This document shows, one piece after another, positions 1-8,345 of a DNA stretch of 64,000 nt. Both the position numbers and the translations under genes were made by a program. The notes below the pieces were generated by a model that worked only from the letters and a program-made list of their open reading frames with translations, was not told where the DNA came from and did not search any database. Every line of letters starts with the position of its first letter. The stretch's first letter is position 1. The stretch comes from Streptomyces sp. TLI_053 (GTDB lineage Bacteria > Actinomycetota > Actinomycetes > Streptomycetales > Streptomycetaceae). The stretch lies in assembly GCF_900105395.1 (NCBI RefSeq), contig NZ_LT629775.1, positions 3,866,001-3,930,000 of the forward strand. Direction: 5' to 3'.

Positions 1-16
1 AAATTGGTGGTTCGGC

Positions 17-29
17 GTGCCATTGGCAC
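17..29. promoter_or_regulatory. 13-bp inverted repeat upstream of the first monooxygenase gene
   Basis: GTGCCA and TGGCAC arms are separated by a single T, about 70 bp before the start codon at 100. The position would suit an operator, but no regulator is visible in the window and promoter boxes around it are not convincing. Confidence 0.25.
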
Positions 30-99
30 ATGACATGGGCTACTCACGAGGGGACAGGCGGGGCCCGCAGACCCTGCGCGCACCCGAGGAGGCCTCACC

Positions 100-1407
100 A
101 TGACCAGAACCAGCACCCGCGCCGAGACCCGCCGGCCCGTCGGGGTACGCCCGCCGGCCCCCGGCCCGGCGCTGACCCCCACCACCGTGACGGCCGCCGC
201 CGGCACCCCGCTGCCGGCGGACCGGCGCACCGCCGCCGCCGGCGCGGACACCGCACCCGTCCAGGTCGGGGCGTTCCTGCTCTCGGCGCAGTTCCCCGGC
301 CAGACCCACGGGGAGGCGCTCGACCGCACCGTCCGCGCCGCCGTCGCGGCCGAACAGGCGGGACTCGACAGCGTCTGGCTGGCCGAGCACCACTTCGTCC
401 CGTACGGGGTCTGCCCCAACGCCGCCACGCTGGCCGCACTGCTGCTCGGCCGGACCAGGCGGATCGGCATCGGCACGGCGGTCAGCGTGCTCTCCACCAC
501 CCATCCGGTGGCTCTCGGGGAACAGGCGGCACTGCTGCACCTCACCTCCGACGGACGCTTCACGCTCGGGGTGGGGCGCGGCGGCCCGTGGATCGACCTG
601 GAGGTGTTCGGCGGCGGTGTCGACGCCTTCGAACGGGGCTTCCCGGAGCGGCTCGACCTGCTGCTGCGCTGGCTGCGCGGGACCCGGGTGGGCGCGGCCG
701 GGCCGCAGTTCACCTTCCCCGAGGTCGCCGTGGTGCCACGGGCCACCGAGCCACCGCGGCAGCCGGACCTCGGCGCCTGGCTCGGCCTCGACGAACGGGC
801 CGGCACCCTGCGCTTCCCCCGCCAGCGCCTGGACGCCGACGGCTCCGCCGAGGAGCTCACCGCCACCGGCCGGCCGGTGGCCGGCCCGCCGATGGTGGTG
901 GCCTGCACCTCGCCCGGCGGGGTCCGCACCGCCGCCGAGCGGGGCCTGCCGATGCTGCTGGGCATGCACTCCGGCGACGAGGACAAGCTGCACATGCTGG
1001 AGCTGTATCGTTCCGCCTGGCTGGCGGCCGGGCGCGGCGAGGAGCAACTGCGGCGGATCACCCGTCAGCACGTCGCGGCCGGGGTCGCCCAGGTCGACGA
1101 CCGTGCCTCGACCGCCCGGGCCACCCTGCTGGGCGCCATGCCCGGCTGGTTCGAGTTCGGGCTCGGCGCCCACCGCACGGTGGACGGCCGGGAGCGGAAG
1201 ATGCGCGATCCGCACCAGTACACCGAGCTGCTCTGCGACCTGCACGCGGTCGGAACCCCGAGGCAGTGCGCGGACCGGCTGCTGGCCACCGCCGAGCGGA
1301 CCGGCATCCGCCGGTTCGCGCTGCTCGCCGAAGGCAGCGGCGACCGGGAGGCCACCCTGCACAACATCGCGCGGCTCGGCTCCGAGGTCCTGCCGCAACT
1401 CGGCTGA
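100..1407 (+). CDS. LLM-class flavin-dependent oxidoreductase
   Basis: A 435-residue protein of the bacterial luciferase-like monooxygenase family, which use reduced flavin to oxygenate organic substrates. After a low-complexity Pro/Ala/Thr-rich N-terminus (about residues 1-50), the TIM-barrel signature appears as VQVGAFLLSAQFPGQ, then AEQAGLDSVWLAEHHFVPYG, which is the typical EHH stretch near the flavin site, and later GVGRGGPWIDLEVFG. The start follows AGGAGG with about 7 nt spacing (GAGGAGGCCTCACC-ATG). The 50-residue extension has no family counterpart, so a later start is possible but no better ribosome site is seen. It stands alone on the plus strand. The substrate cannot be inferred. 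Confidence 0.85.
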   Translation: MTRTSTRAETRRPVGVRPPAPGPALTPTTVTAAAGTPLPADRRTAAAGADTAPVQVGAFLLSAQFPGQTHGEALDRTVRAAVAAEQAGLDSVWLAEHHFVPYGVCPNAATLAALLLGRTRRIGIGTAVSVLSTTHPVALGEQAALLHLTSDGRFTLGVGRGGPWIDLEVFGGGVDAFERGFPERLDLLLRWLRGTRVGAAGPQFTFPEVAVVPRATEPPRQPDLGAWLGLDERAGTLRFPRQRLDADGSAEELTATGRPVAGPPMVVACTSPGGVRTAAERGLPMLLGMHSGDEDKLHMLELYRSAWLAAGRGEEQLRRITRQHVAAGVAQVDDRASTARATLLGAMPGWFEFGLGAHRTVDGRERKMRDPHQYTELLCDLHAVGTPRQCADRLLATAERTGIRRFALLAEGSGDREATLHNIARLGSEVLPQLG

Positions 1408-1476
1408 CGCACGGCCGCCGGGACCCGAGGGGTTGCCGGCGGCCGGCCTGCGCCCCGGCGCCGGAGCAGAGCGCCC

Positions 1477-1590
1477 GGAGGCGAGCGGGCGACTCCCGCC
1501 CCGAGCCCCACGAGGGAGGCGAGCGGGCGAAAGCACCGCCCCGAGCCCCACGACAGAGGCGAGCGGGCGACAACACAGCGAGCGGGCGAC
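1477..1590. repeat. Four imperfect direct repeats abutting a stop codon
   Basis: The core GCGAGCGGGCGA occurs four times (units beginning at 1477, 1515, 1556 and 1578). The first two units also share CCGCCCCGAGCCCCACGA and have a period of about 38 bp. The last unit touches the TAG of the minus-strand gene ending at 1590. It is not a CRISPR because spacers are short and the repeats decay. The array could act in transcript end formation or be replication slippage. Confidence 0.7.
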
Positions 1591-1982
1591 TAACAGTCCC
1601 GGAGTTCGTCGGACTGGTTGAGGAGCTGCTCGCGGACCGAGGTGAAGCGCTCGTACCGCTTCTTGTTGGCGGAGGACGGCCGGAAGACCGCCACCCGGTG
1701 ACAGTTCTGGAAGGCCAGCCGGACGCCGAAGTGCCGCTCCAGGGCTCCCCGGATGGCGTCGCTGGCCAGTGCCCGCAGGAGCTGGCCGCGGGCCTGCTCG
1801 CTGGGCGGCGGTACATGGTTGTCGGCGAAGTCGGTGCCGTCGACCTCGGCCCGGGCGACCAGCGAGCTGATCAGCTCCCAGGCGTACGGCAGGGAGACGC
1901 GGACGCAGTCGACGAACTCCCGCTCGTCGACCTCGTCCCGCTCGGCCTTCTCCAGCAGGGCCGGTGAGACGTCGAGCGACAT
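1590..1982 (-). CDS. SCO5389-family conserved actinobacterial protein
   Basis: A 130-residue soluble protein that I recognise as the small conserved family typified by S. coelicolor SCO5389; no biochemical function is known to me. It is mostly helical and charged (for example EKAERDEVDEREFVDCVRV), ends in Cys, and has no signal peptide or membrane segment. The start has an excellent site, GAGGAGA five bases before ATG. Its neighbour across the divergent gap is nucS, the same pairing as in S. coelicolor. Direct repeats lie immediately after its stop codon. Confidence 0.85.
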   Translation of the reverse strand: MSLDVSPALLEKAERDEVDEREFVDCVRVSLPYAWELISSLVARAEVDGTDFADNHVPPPSEQARGQLLRALASDAIRGALERHFGVRLAFQNCHRVAVFRPSSANKKRYERFTSVREQLLNQSDELRDC

Positions 1983-2492
1983 GGATTCTCCTCTCGGGAC
2001 CGCCCGCGCGGCGCGCGGGCGGTGATGCGTGGTCCAAGTCAGAGCTGAGGGTGAGGGTGTAGGCGCGTCCGTGTCCGGAACACCGTCGGACGGGTGTGAC
2101 GCCGTCGGACGACCGTTGTTCCCGGCAACGCGCGCCGAGGCAGGGGCGCCGCTGGTCCGTCGAGGGACGCGGCCGGGGCGCCGCCGCTCAGAACAGCGTG
2201 GCAGCCAACGACGGACCAGGCCGGTGGTTCCGGCGGATTCCTCCGGGAATACGCCCCCGTGCGGCGGATTGGCCGGAACCTGTCGGATCGTTCATCTGAA
2301 GTCTCCATCCCCGTTGACAGCGCTCCCGCAAGCAAGCCGTCACACACCGTAGCTGTCTATGGTGGTGGCCGCCAGGGTGCCGACAGGCTTTGACGGGATC
2401 GCAGGGCATCCATCGTGGCGGGGTTCGCGGATTCTTCACCCCGTCGTCGTGGAATCGCATCAACTGGCCCCGGTGGGCTAGCGTGGTCGACC
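1983..2492. other. Divergent intergenic region, no gene seen
   Basis: About 510 bp between the SCO5389-type gene (minus) and nucS (plus). Open frames here lack codon bias and ribosome sites. The region is relatively AT-rich near 2280-2360 and should hold the minus-strand promoter. A TTGACA at 2314-2319 has no correctly spaced -10 partner on the plus strand. Confidence 0.5.
2479..2484 (+). promoter_or_regulatory. TAGCGT -10 box of a leaderless nucS transcript
   Basis: TAGCGT sits 8 nt before the GTG start at 2493, so the transcript would begin at or next to the start codon. No Shine-Dalgarno sequence is present, and the -35 region is weak. Confidence 0.55.
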
Positions 2493-3152
2493 GTGCGTCT
2501 CGTAATTGCCCGCTGCTCAGTCGACTATGCCGGTCGGCTCTCCGCCCATCTGCCCTCCGCCACCAGGCTCATCCTGGTCAAGGCCGACGGCAGCGTCAGC
2601 ATCCACGCCGACGACCGTGCCTACAAGCCGCTCAACTGGATGTCCCCGCCGTGCGTCCTCAGGGAGGCCGACGGGGTCTGGACGGTGGAGAACAAGGCCG
2701 GCGAGAAGCTCATCATCACGCTGGAGGAGGTGCTGCACGATTCCTCCCACGAACTCGGGGTGGACCCCGGTCTCATCAAGGACGGCGTCGAGGCGCACCT
2801 CCAGGAGCTGCTCGCGGACCGGATGGAGGTGCTCGGCGCCGGCTGGTCGCTGATCCGCCGCGAGTACCCGACCGCGATCGGCCCGGTGGACATCCTGTGC
2901 CGCGACTCCGACGGCACCACGGTCGCCGTGGAGATCAAGCGGCGCGGCGAGATCGACGGTGTCGAACAGCTCACCCGCTACCTGGAACTGCTCAACCGGG
3001 ACCCGCTGCTGGCCCCGGTGAAGGGCGTCTTCGCCGCGCAGGAGATCAAGCCCCAGGCCCGCGTGCTGGCCACCGACCGCGGCATCGGCTGCGTGGTGCT
3101 GGACTACGACGGGCTGCGCGGCATCGACGACGACAAGCTGAAGCTGTTCTGA
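2493..3152 (+). CDS. nucS: Endonuclease NucS (mismatch-specific)
   Basis: NucS/EndoMS cuts both strands at mismatches and provides the non-canonical mismatch repair of actinobacteria, which lack MutS/MutL. The 219-residue protein has an N-terminal beta-rich DNA-binding half ([16 protein letters not shown]) and a RecB-like C-terminal nuclease with Asp133 (GPVDIL), Glu147 and Lys149 (VEIKRRG). It ends in DDKLKLF, resembling the clamp-binding motif by which NucS is tethered to the DNA polymerase sliding clamp. I chose GTG at 2493 because it gives the family N-terminus and lies just after a -10 box; an upstream ATG at 2415 would add unrelated residues. It converges with the ATPase gene ending at 3168. 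Confidence 0.95.
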   Translation: MRLVIARCSVDYAGRLSAHLPSATRLILVKADGSVSIHADDRAYKPLNWMSPPCVLREADGVWTVENKAGEKLIITLEEVLHDSSHELGVDPGLIKDGVEAHLQELLADRMEVLGAGWSLIRREYPTAIGPVDILCRDSDGTTVAVEIKRRGEIDGVEQLTRYLELLNRDPLLAPVKGVFAAQEIKPQARVLATDRGIGCVVLDYDGLRGIDDDKLKLF

Positions 3153-3155
3153 CCC

Positions 3156-3180
3156 CCGGCCGGCCGGTCAGCCGGCCGGT
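3156..3180. terminator. Bidirectional hairpin between nucS and the ATPase gene
   Basis: CCGGCCGGC and GCCGGCCGG arms fill the 15-bp gap between the two convergent stop codons and run into the 3' end of the minus-strand gene. No T-run follows, as is usual in streptomycetes. Confidence 0.45.
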
Positions 3181-5621
3181 GAGGACATCGACGAGGACAC
3201 CGGGGCGGACGTCGTCGGGCTCGCCGGGCCCGTCGGCGTGGCCGTCCCGCTAGGGGGCTGGGTCGGCGGTTGGGTCGGCGTCTGGGTCGCCGTCGGCGAC
3301 GACGTGGACGGCGACGGGCTGGGGTCCCCGGTCGGCTGGGTGCCGCCGTTCCCGCCGTTCCCCCCGCCCGCGGTGCCGCCGGTCGTTCCGCCCGTGGTCC
3401 CGCCGGTCGTGCCGCCCGTCGTCCCGCCGCCGCCCGTGCCGCCCCCGGGAGGCTGCGGCGGGTTGGGGGCCTGGGTCGGCGGGGGTGTGGCGGCGGTGCT
3501 GCCTCCGGGGCTCGGCGAGCCGGTCGGCTTCTTCGAGGCCGAGCCCGAGGCCGACGGCGACCCCGAGGGGGTCCGGGAGGCCGTCGCGCCGCCGCTCGGC
3601 ACGGTGCCGGCCGTCGACTGCTGCACCGGCCCGACCGCCCCCTCGGACGCTCCGCCGGCCGGCAGGGTGACCGGCGAGGAGGCCCCCGAGGCCGACGGCC
3701 GGGGCGAGGACGGACGCGGCGAGGTCCCGGCGCCGGGCAGGGTCGAACCGTCGTCGCTGCTGCTGTGCGGGTCGTTGCCGCGGTCCTCCCCGGTCACCGT
3801 CAGCCCGACCGCCGTCCCGAGCACGCCCAGCGCCAGCACCGCCGCCGAGGCGGCTATGACCGTCCGTCTGCTCCGGCCAGGACCGGCCGCCGCCGCGCCG
3901 ATCCGCAGCGGCACCCGCGCGATGGCCCGGATACCGGGCCTGCGGACCGAACCCGGGCCCGCCGGCGCCGCGGCCGTCAACTGGCGGCCCTCGGCCCGCA
4001 GCAGATCGAGCATCCGGCGCGCCCCGGCCGCCCCCCGCACCTCGCCGAGCGCGGACCGCAGCCTCAGCGCGGCCTCCAACTCGGCCACGGCCCGCCCGGG
4101 TTCGTGGACGCAGACGGCGTACACACCCAGCTCGTGGCGGAACCAGGCCTCGTCGGCCCCGGCACCGGTCCGCCGGGCCGCCTCCAGGCCGAGCTCCAGC
4201 GCCCGCTCCCAGGCCCCCCAGCGCAGCGCCAGGGCCAGTGCGGGGGCAGCCGCCCGCGCCAGCCTTCGCACCGAGTCGTGCCGCCCGGCGGCCCGGTCGG
4301 CGAGCAGCACGCCGATCACCACCTCGGCCTCGGCCGCGATCTGCGGCAGCGAGACCGAGGAGTGCCCGACCCACCAGGAGAAGTGCTGGGCGGCGCCGTC
4401 CACGCTGTCCCGGGCCGGCCAGTGCGGGGCGAGCAGGTCCAGCGCCCCGGCGGTCAGCCGGTGGTGGCCGCCGATCGAGACCGCGAGTCCGGCGTCGGCG
4501 AGTTCGGCGAGCGCGCTCTCGCCCTGGCCGACGTCGATCAGGGCGGGCAGGTGCGGGGCGGTCGGGCACTCGCCGCCGAGGGCCACCGCGAGCCTCAGCA
4601 CGGCCTGGGCGGTCTCGCTCAGCCCCTCGGCCAGCCGGACGGCGGGGAGGGTGGACTCGGCGACCGAGGGCAGCGGCACGCTGCCCCGCAGCGACGCCTC
4701 GCGGACCGCCGGGTCGGGGTCGTGGACGGGCTCCCGGACGGCGCCGAAGACGTCCATCCGGTCCTCCTCGGCGGCGACCAGGGCGTCCACCGCGACGTCC
4801 CGCTGCCGCAGCAGCGCGGCGGCCTGGACGAAGCGCAGCGGCAGTCCCTCGGACTCGAACCAGAGGTCCACCGCCCAGGCCTTCTCGGCCGCGTCCAGGG
4901 GCCGTCCGGCCAGCCGCGCGGCGAGCGCCAGGCAGGCCTGCCGGGAGAGACCGGCCACCAGGTGGTCCTGGAGCCGGGAGTCGGCCGGGAGCAGCGGGCC
5001 GTCGGCGGCGGAGGAGATCAGGAAGGCGCAGTCGGGCGCGGTGGCGAGCAGCGCCTCCAGTTCGGCGCCGGCGGGTTCGACCTCGTCGATGACGACGATC
5101 GCGCCGACACCCGCGAGGTGCTCGGCGAGCTGACCGGGGTCGGGGCGGAAGCCGGGGGCGTGGTGGGTCGCGGCGAAGAGTTCCTGGAGCAGGTCGGCGG
5201 CGGTGCGCCGGTGGCCGCGGAGCTGGACCACGCCGCCGGGGGCGAGGTCGCCGGCGGCCGCGGCGACGGCCGACAGCAGGGTGCTGCGGCCGGAACCGGC
5301 CTGGCCGACCAGGCGTATCGAGCGCCCCTCGGCGAGCAGGCCGAGCAGTTGGGCGATGTCGGCCTCGCGGTCGAGCAGCGGGAGGTCGGCGGGGCCGGCG
5401 CCGAGCGCCAGCGGGCCGACCTGGCGGCCGGGATCACCGACCGGGCCGCGAGCGGGTGCTCCCGGCCCGGTCCGGCGGGGGCGGGGGCGCCACTCCTCGG
5501 GACAGGGCCGGACCTCGGAGCCCTCGGGACCGCCGACCCCCACCAGCAGTCCGCCGGAGACGAGTTCACCGTTCCGGGTGCGCACGGACTCCTGCCGGAA
5601 GTCCCCGGTTGGCTGTGCCAC
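3168..5621 (-). CDS. Membrane-anchored AAA-type ATPase with long disordered extracellular tail
   Basis: An 817-residue protein. Residues 85-270 form a P-loop ATPase with Walker A (GQAGSGRST, about 106-114) and Walker B (VVIDE, about 176-180), followed by a helical middle region. One membrane segment lies at about 587-610 (IAASAAVLALGVLGTAVGL). The last 205 residues are Pro/Ser/Thr/Gly-rich, including four GGTT repeats, and should lie outside the membrane. GTG at 5621 is preferred because GGAG lies about 7 nt upstream; the frame extends to 5726 without a better site. The order nucS-ATPase-STAS-hbd is as in S. coelicolor. Possible roles are signalling or a STAND-like switch; the substrate is unknown. 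Confidence 0.75.
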   Translation of the reverse strand: MAQPTGDFRQESVRTRNGELVSGGLLVGVGGPEGSEVRPCPEEWRPRPRRTGPGAPARGPVGDPGRQVGPLALGAGPADLPLLDREADIAQLLGLLAEGRSIRLVGQAGSGRSTLLSAVAAAAGDLAPGGVVQLRGHRRTAADLLQELFAATHHAPGFRPDPGQLAEHLAGVGAIVVIDEVEPAGAELEALLATAPDCAFLISSAADGPLLPADSRLQDHLVAGLSRQACLALAARLAGRPLDAAEKAWAVDLWFESEGLPLRFVQAAALLRQRDVAVDALVAAEEDRMDVFGAVREPVHDPDPAVREASLRGSVPLPSVAESTLPAVRLAEGLSETAQAVLRLAVALGGECPTAPHLPALIDVGQGESALAELADAGLAVSIGGHHRLTAGALDLLAPHWPARDSVDGAAQHFSWWVGHSSVSLPQIAAEAEVVIGVLLADRAAGRHDSVRRLARAAAPALALALRWGAWERALELGLEAARRTGAGADEAWFRHELGVYAVCVHEPGRAVAELEAALRLRSALGEVRGAAGARRMLDLLRAEGRQLTAAAPAGPGSVRRPGIRAIARVPLRIGAAAAGPGRSRRTVIAASAAVLALGVLGTAVGLTVTGEDRGNDPHSSSDDGSTLPGAGTSPRPSSPRPSASGASSPVTLPAGGASEGAVGPVQQSTAGTVPSGGATASRTPSGSPSASGSASKKPTGSPSPGGSTAATPPPTQAPNPPQPPGGGTGGGGTTGGTTGGTTGGTTGGTAGGGNGGNGGTQPTGDPSPSPSTSSPTATQTPTQPPTQPPSGTATPTGPASPTTSAPVSSSMSSPAG

Positions 5622-5821
5622 GTTCTGCTCCGCCCCGCGCTCGCGCCGTCGCTCCGTACCGGCCGGCCGCGTCCGCGGCCCGCGGCCGGGCCCCGGCGGC
5701 CGTTTCCTGACGCCAGACTCTCGCACATCCGCACCCGCCCGCGCAGCGTCGGGCCGTCACCGGCCGAGCGGCGCAGGGGATCGCGAGGTCCGGGGCCGCT
5801 CCGGGGGCGGCGCCGGGGCGG

Positions 5822-6154
5822 TCAGAGGGCCGGCAGGGTGGCGCCCAGGGAGTCGGCGGTGACGCCCTCGACGGCGAGGATGCGGTGCAGCCGGGTGGCC
5901 ACCAGGAGGCGCTGGAGCTGGGCCGGGACGGAGCGGAGCACCAGCCGCCGGCCGATCCGTCCGGCCCGGCGGTGGGTACCCATGATCACGCCCAGGCCGG
6001 TGGCGTCCCAGAACTCCAGCCGGCCGAGGTCGAGCACGAGGTCGCCGAGGCCGCCGTCGACGGCCTGGTGCAGCCGCGCCCGCGCGTCGGCGGCGGTACG
6101 CACGTCGAGGCGGCCTTCGAGGGCCAGCGCCACGTGGTTGCCGGTGATGCGCAT
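5822..6154 (-). CDS. STAS-domain anti-sigma factor antagonist-like protein
   Basis: A 110-residue single STAS domain of the SpoIIAA/RsbV type, proteins that bind anti-sigma kinases and are controlled by phosphorylation of one Ser or Thr. The motif usually holding the phospho-Ser reads FWDATGLGVIMGTH, with Thr in the D-x-[ST]-G-L position, so phosphorylation on that Thr is plausible. ATG at 6154 is preceded by GGAGGAGAG, a near-perfect ribosome site; longer upstream frames are low-complexity. It lies downstream of a 5' region with a 22-bp tandem repeat. No anti-sigma factor gene is adjacent. Confidence 0.85.
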   Translation of the reverse strand: MRITGNHVALALEGRLDVRTAADARARLHQAVDGGLGDLVLDLGRLEFWDATGLGVIMGTHRRAGRIGRRLVLRSVPAQLQRLLVATRLHRILAVEGVTADSLGATLPAL

Positions 6155-6238
6155 GCTCTCCTCCTCCGCGGGGCGGGCCCGGCGTGCCGGGGCGGACCGG
6201 GCTCGGCGCCGGTCCTGGCGGTCGGTGCCGCCGGGTGT

Positions 6239-6287
6239 CGGTGGCCGGGTGGGTCTCGGTGGGGTCGGTGGCCGGGTGGGTCTCGGT
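6239..6287. repeat. 22-bp exact direct repeat, period 27
   Basis: The 22-bp unit at 6239-6260, beginning CGGTGGCCGGG, is repeated exactly at 6266-6287 with a 5-bp spacer. It lies 85-133 bp before the STAS start codon, probably in the 5' untranslated region. Confidence 0.7.
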
Positions 6288-6568
6288 CGGTACGGGTGCC
6301 GCCGGCGGTGCCGGACCGGGGGCGGTGACGCTCCGGGCGTCGGGCGGGCGCTGCGGCCCCGCGCGCCGGCCCCGGACGGAATGCCGGGTTCCCCGTCATC
6401 CATCTGACGGCGAGCCGGGCCCTCGGGTTGCTGGTTCCGGCCGGATCTGAAGCAACTTCACTCGTCCGAGGGAATATACGCAGGAACTCTCCACACTTAC
6501 GCTCGATTACCGCCCAAATCACCCGTCTGCGGCACCGGCGTGAGGAAACTCACCAGGTCCGGCAGAAC

Positions 6569-6598
6569 GGGCCGCGCGGTCCCGCGACCGCGCGGCCC
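6569..6598 (-). terminator. Hairpin terminator after 3-hydroxybutyryl-CoA dehydrogenase
   Basis: A perfect 13-bp stem, GGGCCGCGCGGTC paired with GACCGCGCGGCCC around a 4-nt loop, begins 30 bp after the stop codon. There is no T-run. Confidence 0.7.
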
Positions 6599-6627
6599 GT
6601 CCGGTCCGTCGGCTCAGCCGGCGGCCG

Positions 6628-7497
6628 TCACTTGCCCGGGTACGGGTAGAAACCGCGGCCGCTCTTGCGGCCCAGGTCACCGGCGGTGACCATGCGCGCC
6701 ATGATCTCCGGGGCGGCGAACTTCTCGTCCTGGGTCTCGCTGTAGATGTTCCGCGCGGCGTGCAGCAGGATGTCCACGCCGGTCAGGTCGGCGGTCTCCA
6801 GCGGGCCCATCGGGTGGCCGAAACCGAGCCGGCAGGCGGTGTCGATGTCCTCGGCGGAGGCGACGCCCGACTCGTAGAGCTTGGCGGCCTCGACGACCAG
6901 GGCGGTGATCAGACGGGTGGTGACGAAACCGGCCACGTCGCGGTTGACCACCACGACGTCCTTGCCGACGCCCTCGGCGAAGGCCCGGGCGGTGGCCAGC
7001 GTCTCGTCACTGGTCTTGTAGCCGCGGACCAGCTCGACCAGCTTCATCAGCGGCACCGGCGAGAAGAAGTGCACGCCGACGACGGACTCGGGGCGCGAGG
7101 TGGCGGCGGCGATCCGGGTGATCGGGATGGCGGAGGTGTTGGAGGCGAGCACCGCGCCGTCCTTGGCGAGCTTGTCGAGCTCCTTGAAGACGCCTTCCTT
7201 GACCTCCAGCTGCTCGAACACCGCCTCGACCACGATGTCCGCCTCGGCGACCGCGCCGAGGTCGGTGGTGGTGGTGATCCGGCCGAGCGCCGCCTCGGCG
7301 TCCTCGGCGGTGAGCCGGCCCTTGGAGACGAACTTGTCGTACGAGGCGCGGATGCCGTCGAGGCCCCGGCGCAGCGCCTCCTCGGTCACGTCGCGCAGGA
7401 CCACCGGGTGGCCGGCCTGGGCGGAGACCTGGGCGATGCCGGCGCCCATCAGGCCGGCCCCGATCACGGCGATCTGCTTGCTGGACGCACTGCTCAT
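6628..7497 (-). CDS. 3-hydroxybutyryl-CoA dehydrogenase
   Basis: Oxidises 3-hydroxybutyryl-CoA to acetoacetyl-CoA (or the reverse) with NAD(P); it takes part in short-chain acyl-CoA metabolism such as butyrate, polyhydroxybutyrate or ethylmalonyl-CoA supply. The 289-residue protein has an N-terminal Rossmann fold (IAVIGAGLMGAGIAQVSAQAG, residues 9-29) and the family motif GVHFFSPVPLMKLVELV with the catalytic His, then NRDVAGFVTTRL and the helical dimerisation domain. ATG at 7497 has GGGAG about 9 nt upstream; the frame runs further to 7587 without support. It corresponds to SCO5385. Confidence 0.92.
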   Translation of the reverse strand: MSSASSKQIAVIGAGLMGAGIAQVSAQAGHPVVLRDVTEEALRRGLDGIRASYDKFVSKGRLTAEDAEAALGRITTTTDLGAVAEADIVVEAVFEQLEVKEGVFKELDKLAKDGAVLASNTSAIPITRIAAATSRPESVVGVHFFSPVPLMKLVELVRGYKTSDETLATARAFAEGVGKDVVVVNRDVAGFVTTRLITALVVEAAKLYESGVASAEDIDTACRLGFGHPMGPLETADLTGVDILLHAARNIYSETQDEKFAAPEIMARMVTAGDLGRKSGRGFYPYPGK

Positions 7498-7694
7498 GGC
7501 TTGGTCTCCCGATGCCGTCGCCGCCCTGGTGGGCGGGCCCTGAAGGCGGCTCAAGGCAGGGGTCACCCACCGAGCCGCATCACTCATGGGCGGGACTTTA
7601 ATGCCGATCCGGCGCCCGTGGTGGCATCCGGGGGTGTGATCTGCGACAGACCTGAGCGGGCGAGAAGGTCAGCTGATCGGATCGATCGGACCGG

Positions 7695-8345
7695 TCAGAT
7701 CATCAGCCCGAGATCCTGGGCCAGGATCGCCGCCTGCACCCGGCTGCGCAGCCTCAGCTTGGCCAGGATCCGGCTGACATGGGTCTTGGTGGTCGCCTCC
7801 GCCATCTCCAGCCGCCCGGCGATCTCACCGTTCGACAGCCCGGCACCGATGCAGGCCAGCACCTCCCGCTCGCGCGGCGTCAGCCCGGCCACCGCCGTCC
7901 GGACCTCCGGCCCCACCTGCCGCTCCGGCCGGGCGAAGGTCCCGATCAGCCGGCGGGTCACCGAGGGCGCCAGCATGCCGTCCCCGCGCGCCACCGTGCG
8001 GATGCCGTCGACCAGCGCGTCCGCCTCCAGGTCCTTCAGCAGGAACCCGGCCGCACCGGCCCGCAGCGCGCCGTAGACGTACTCGTCCAGGTCGAAGGTC
8101 GTCAGCACCAGCACCTGCGCGGCCCCGGCCGTCACCACCTGGCGGGTGGCCGAGACCCCGTCCAGCCGCGGCATCTGCACGTCCATCAGGACGACGTCGG
8201 GCCGCAGCTCCAGCGCCAGCCGGACGGCCTCCTCGCCGTCCGCCGCCTGGCCGACCACCTCCAGGTCCGGCTCGGCCCGCAGGATCATCACCAGTGCCGC
8301 GCGCACCGCCGCCTGGTCCTCCGCGACCAGTACCCGGATCGTCAT
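7695..8345 (-). CDS. NarL/LuxR-family response regulator
   Basis: A 216-residue two-component response regulator with a receiver domain (residues 3-120, phospho-acceptor Asp55 in VVLMDVQMP, acidic pocket EDQ at 9-11, switch Lys in FLLKDLEAD) and a C-terminal LuxR-type helix-turn-helix (LTPREREVLACIGAGLSNGEIAGRL, about 150-175). It starts with ATGA overlapping the stop of the histidine kinase gene, so the pair is translationally coupled. Target genes are unknown. Confidence 0.95.
   Translation of the reverse strand: MTIRVLVAEDQAAVRAALVMILRAEPDLEVVGQAADGEEAVRLALELRPDVVLMDVQMPRLDGVSATRQVVTAGAAQVLVLTTFDLDEYVYGALRAGAAGFLLKDLEADALVDGIRTVARGDGMLAPSVTRRLIGTFARPERQVGPEVRTAVAGLTPREREVLACIGAGLSNGEIAGRLEMAEATTKTHVSRILAKLRLRSRVQAAILAQDLGLMI

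Larger units (their letters stand above)
6155..6627. other. Long upstream region of the STAS gene
   Basis: This 470-bp gap holds a 22-bp direct repeat (6239-6287), an AT-richer patch near 6440-6530 that probably carries the minus-strand promoter, and the terminator hairpin of the 3-hydroxybutyryl-CoA dehydrogenase gene (6569-6598). No convincing gene is seen. Confidence 0.45.

Noticed and set aside
1477..1590. Possible CRISPR array
   Set aside because: Only four decaying repeats, unequal short spacers, no cas genes anywhere in the window.
2314..2319. TTGACA as -35 of a plus-strand promoter for nucS
   Set aside because: No -10 box at 16-19 nt, and nucS has its own -10 box 160 bp downstream.
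2188..2463. Minus-strand frame in the SCO5389-type/nucS intergenic region
   Set aside because: No ribosome site, no family resemblance, and it covers the divergent promoters.
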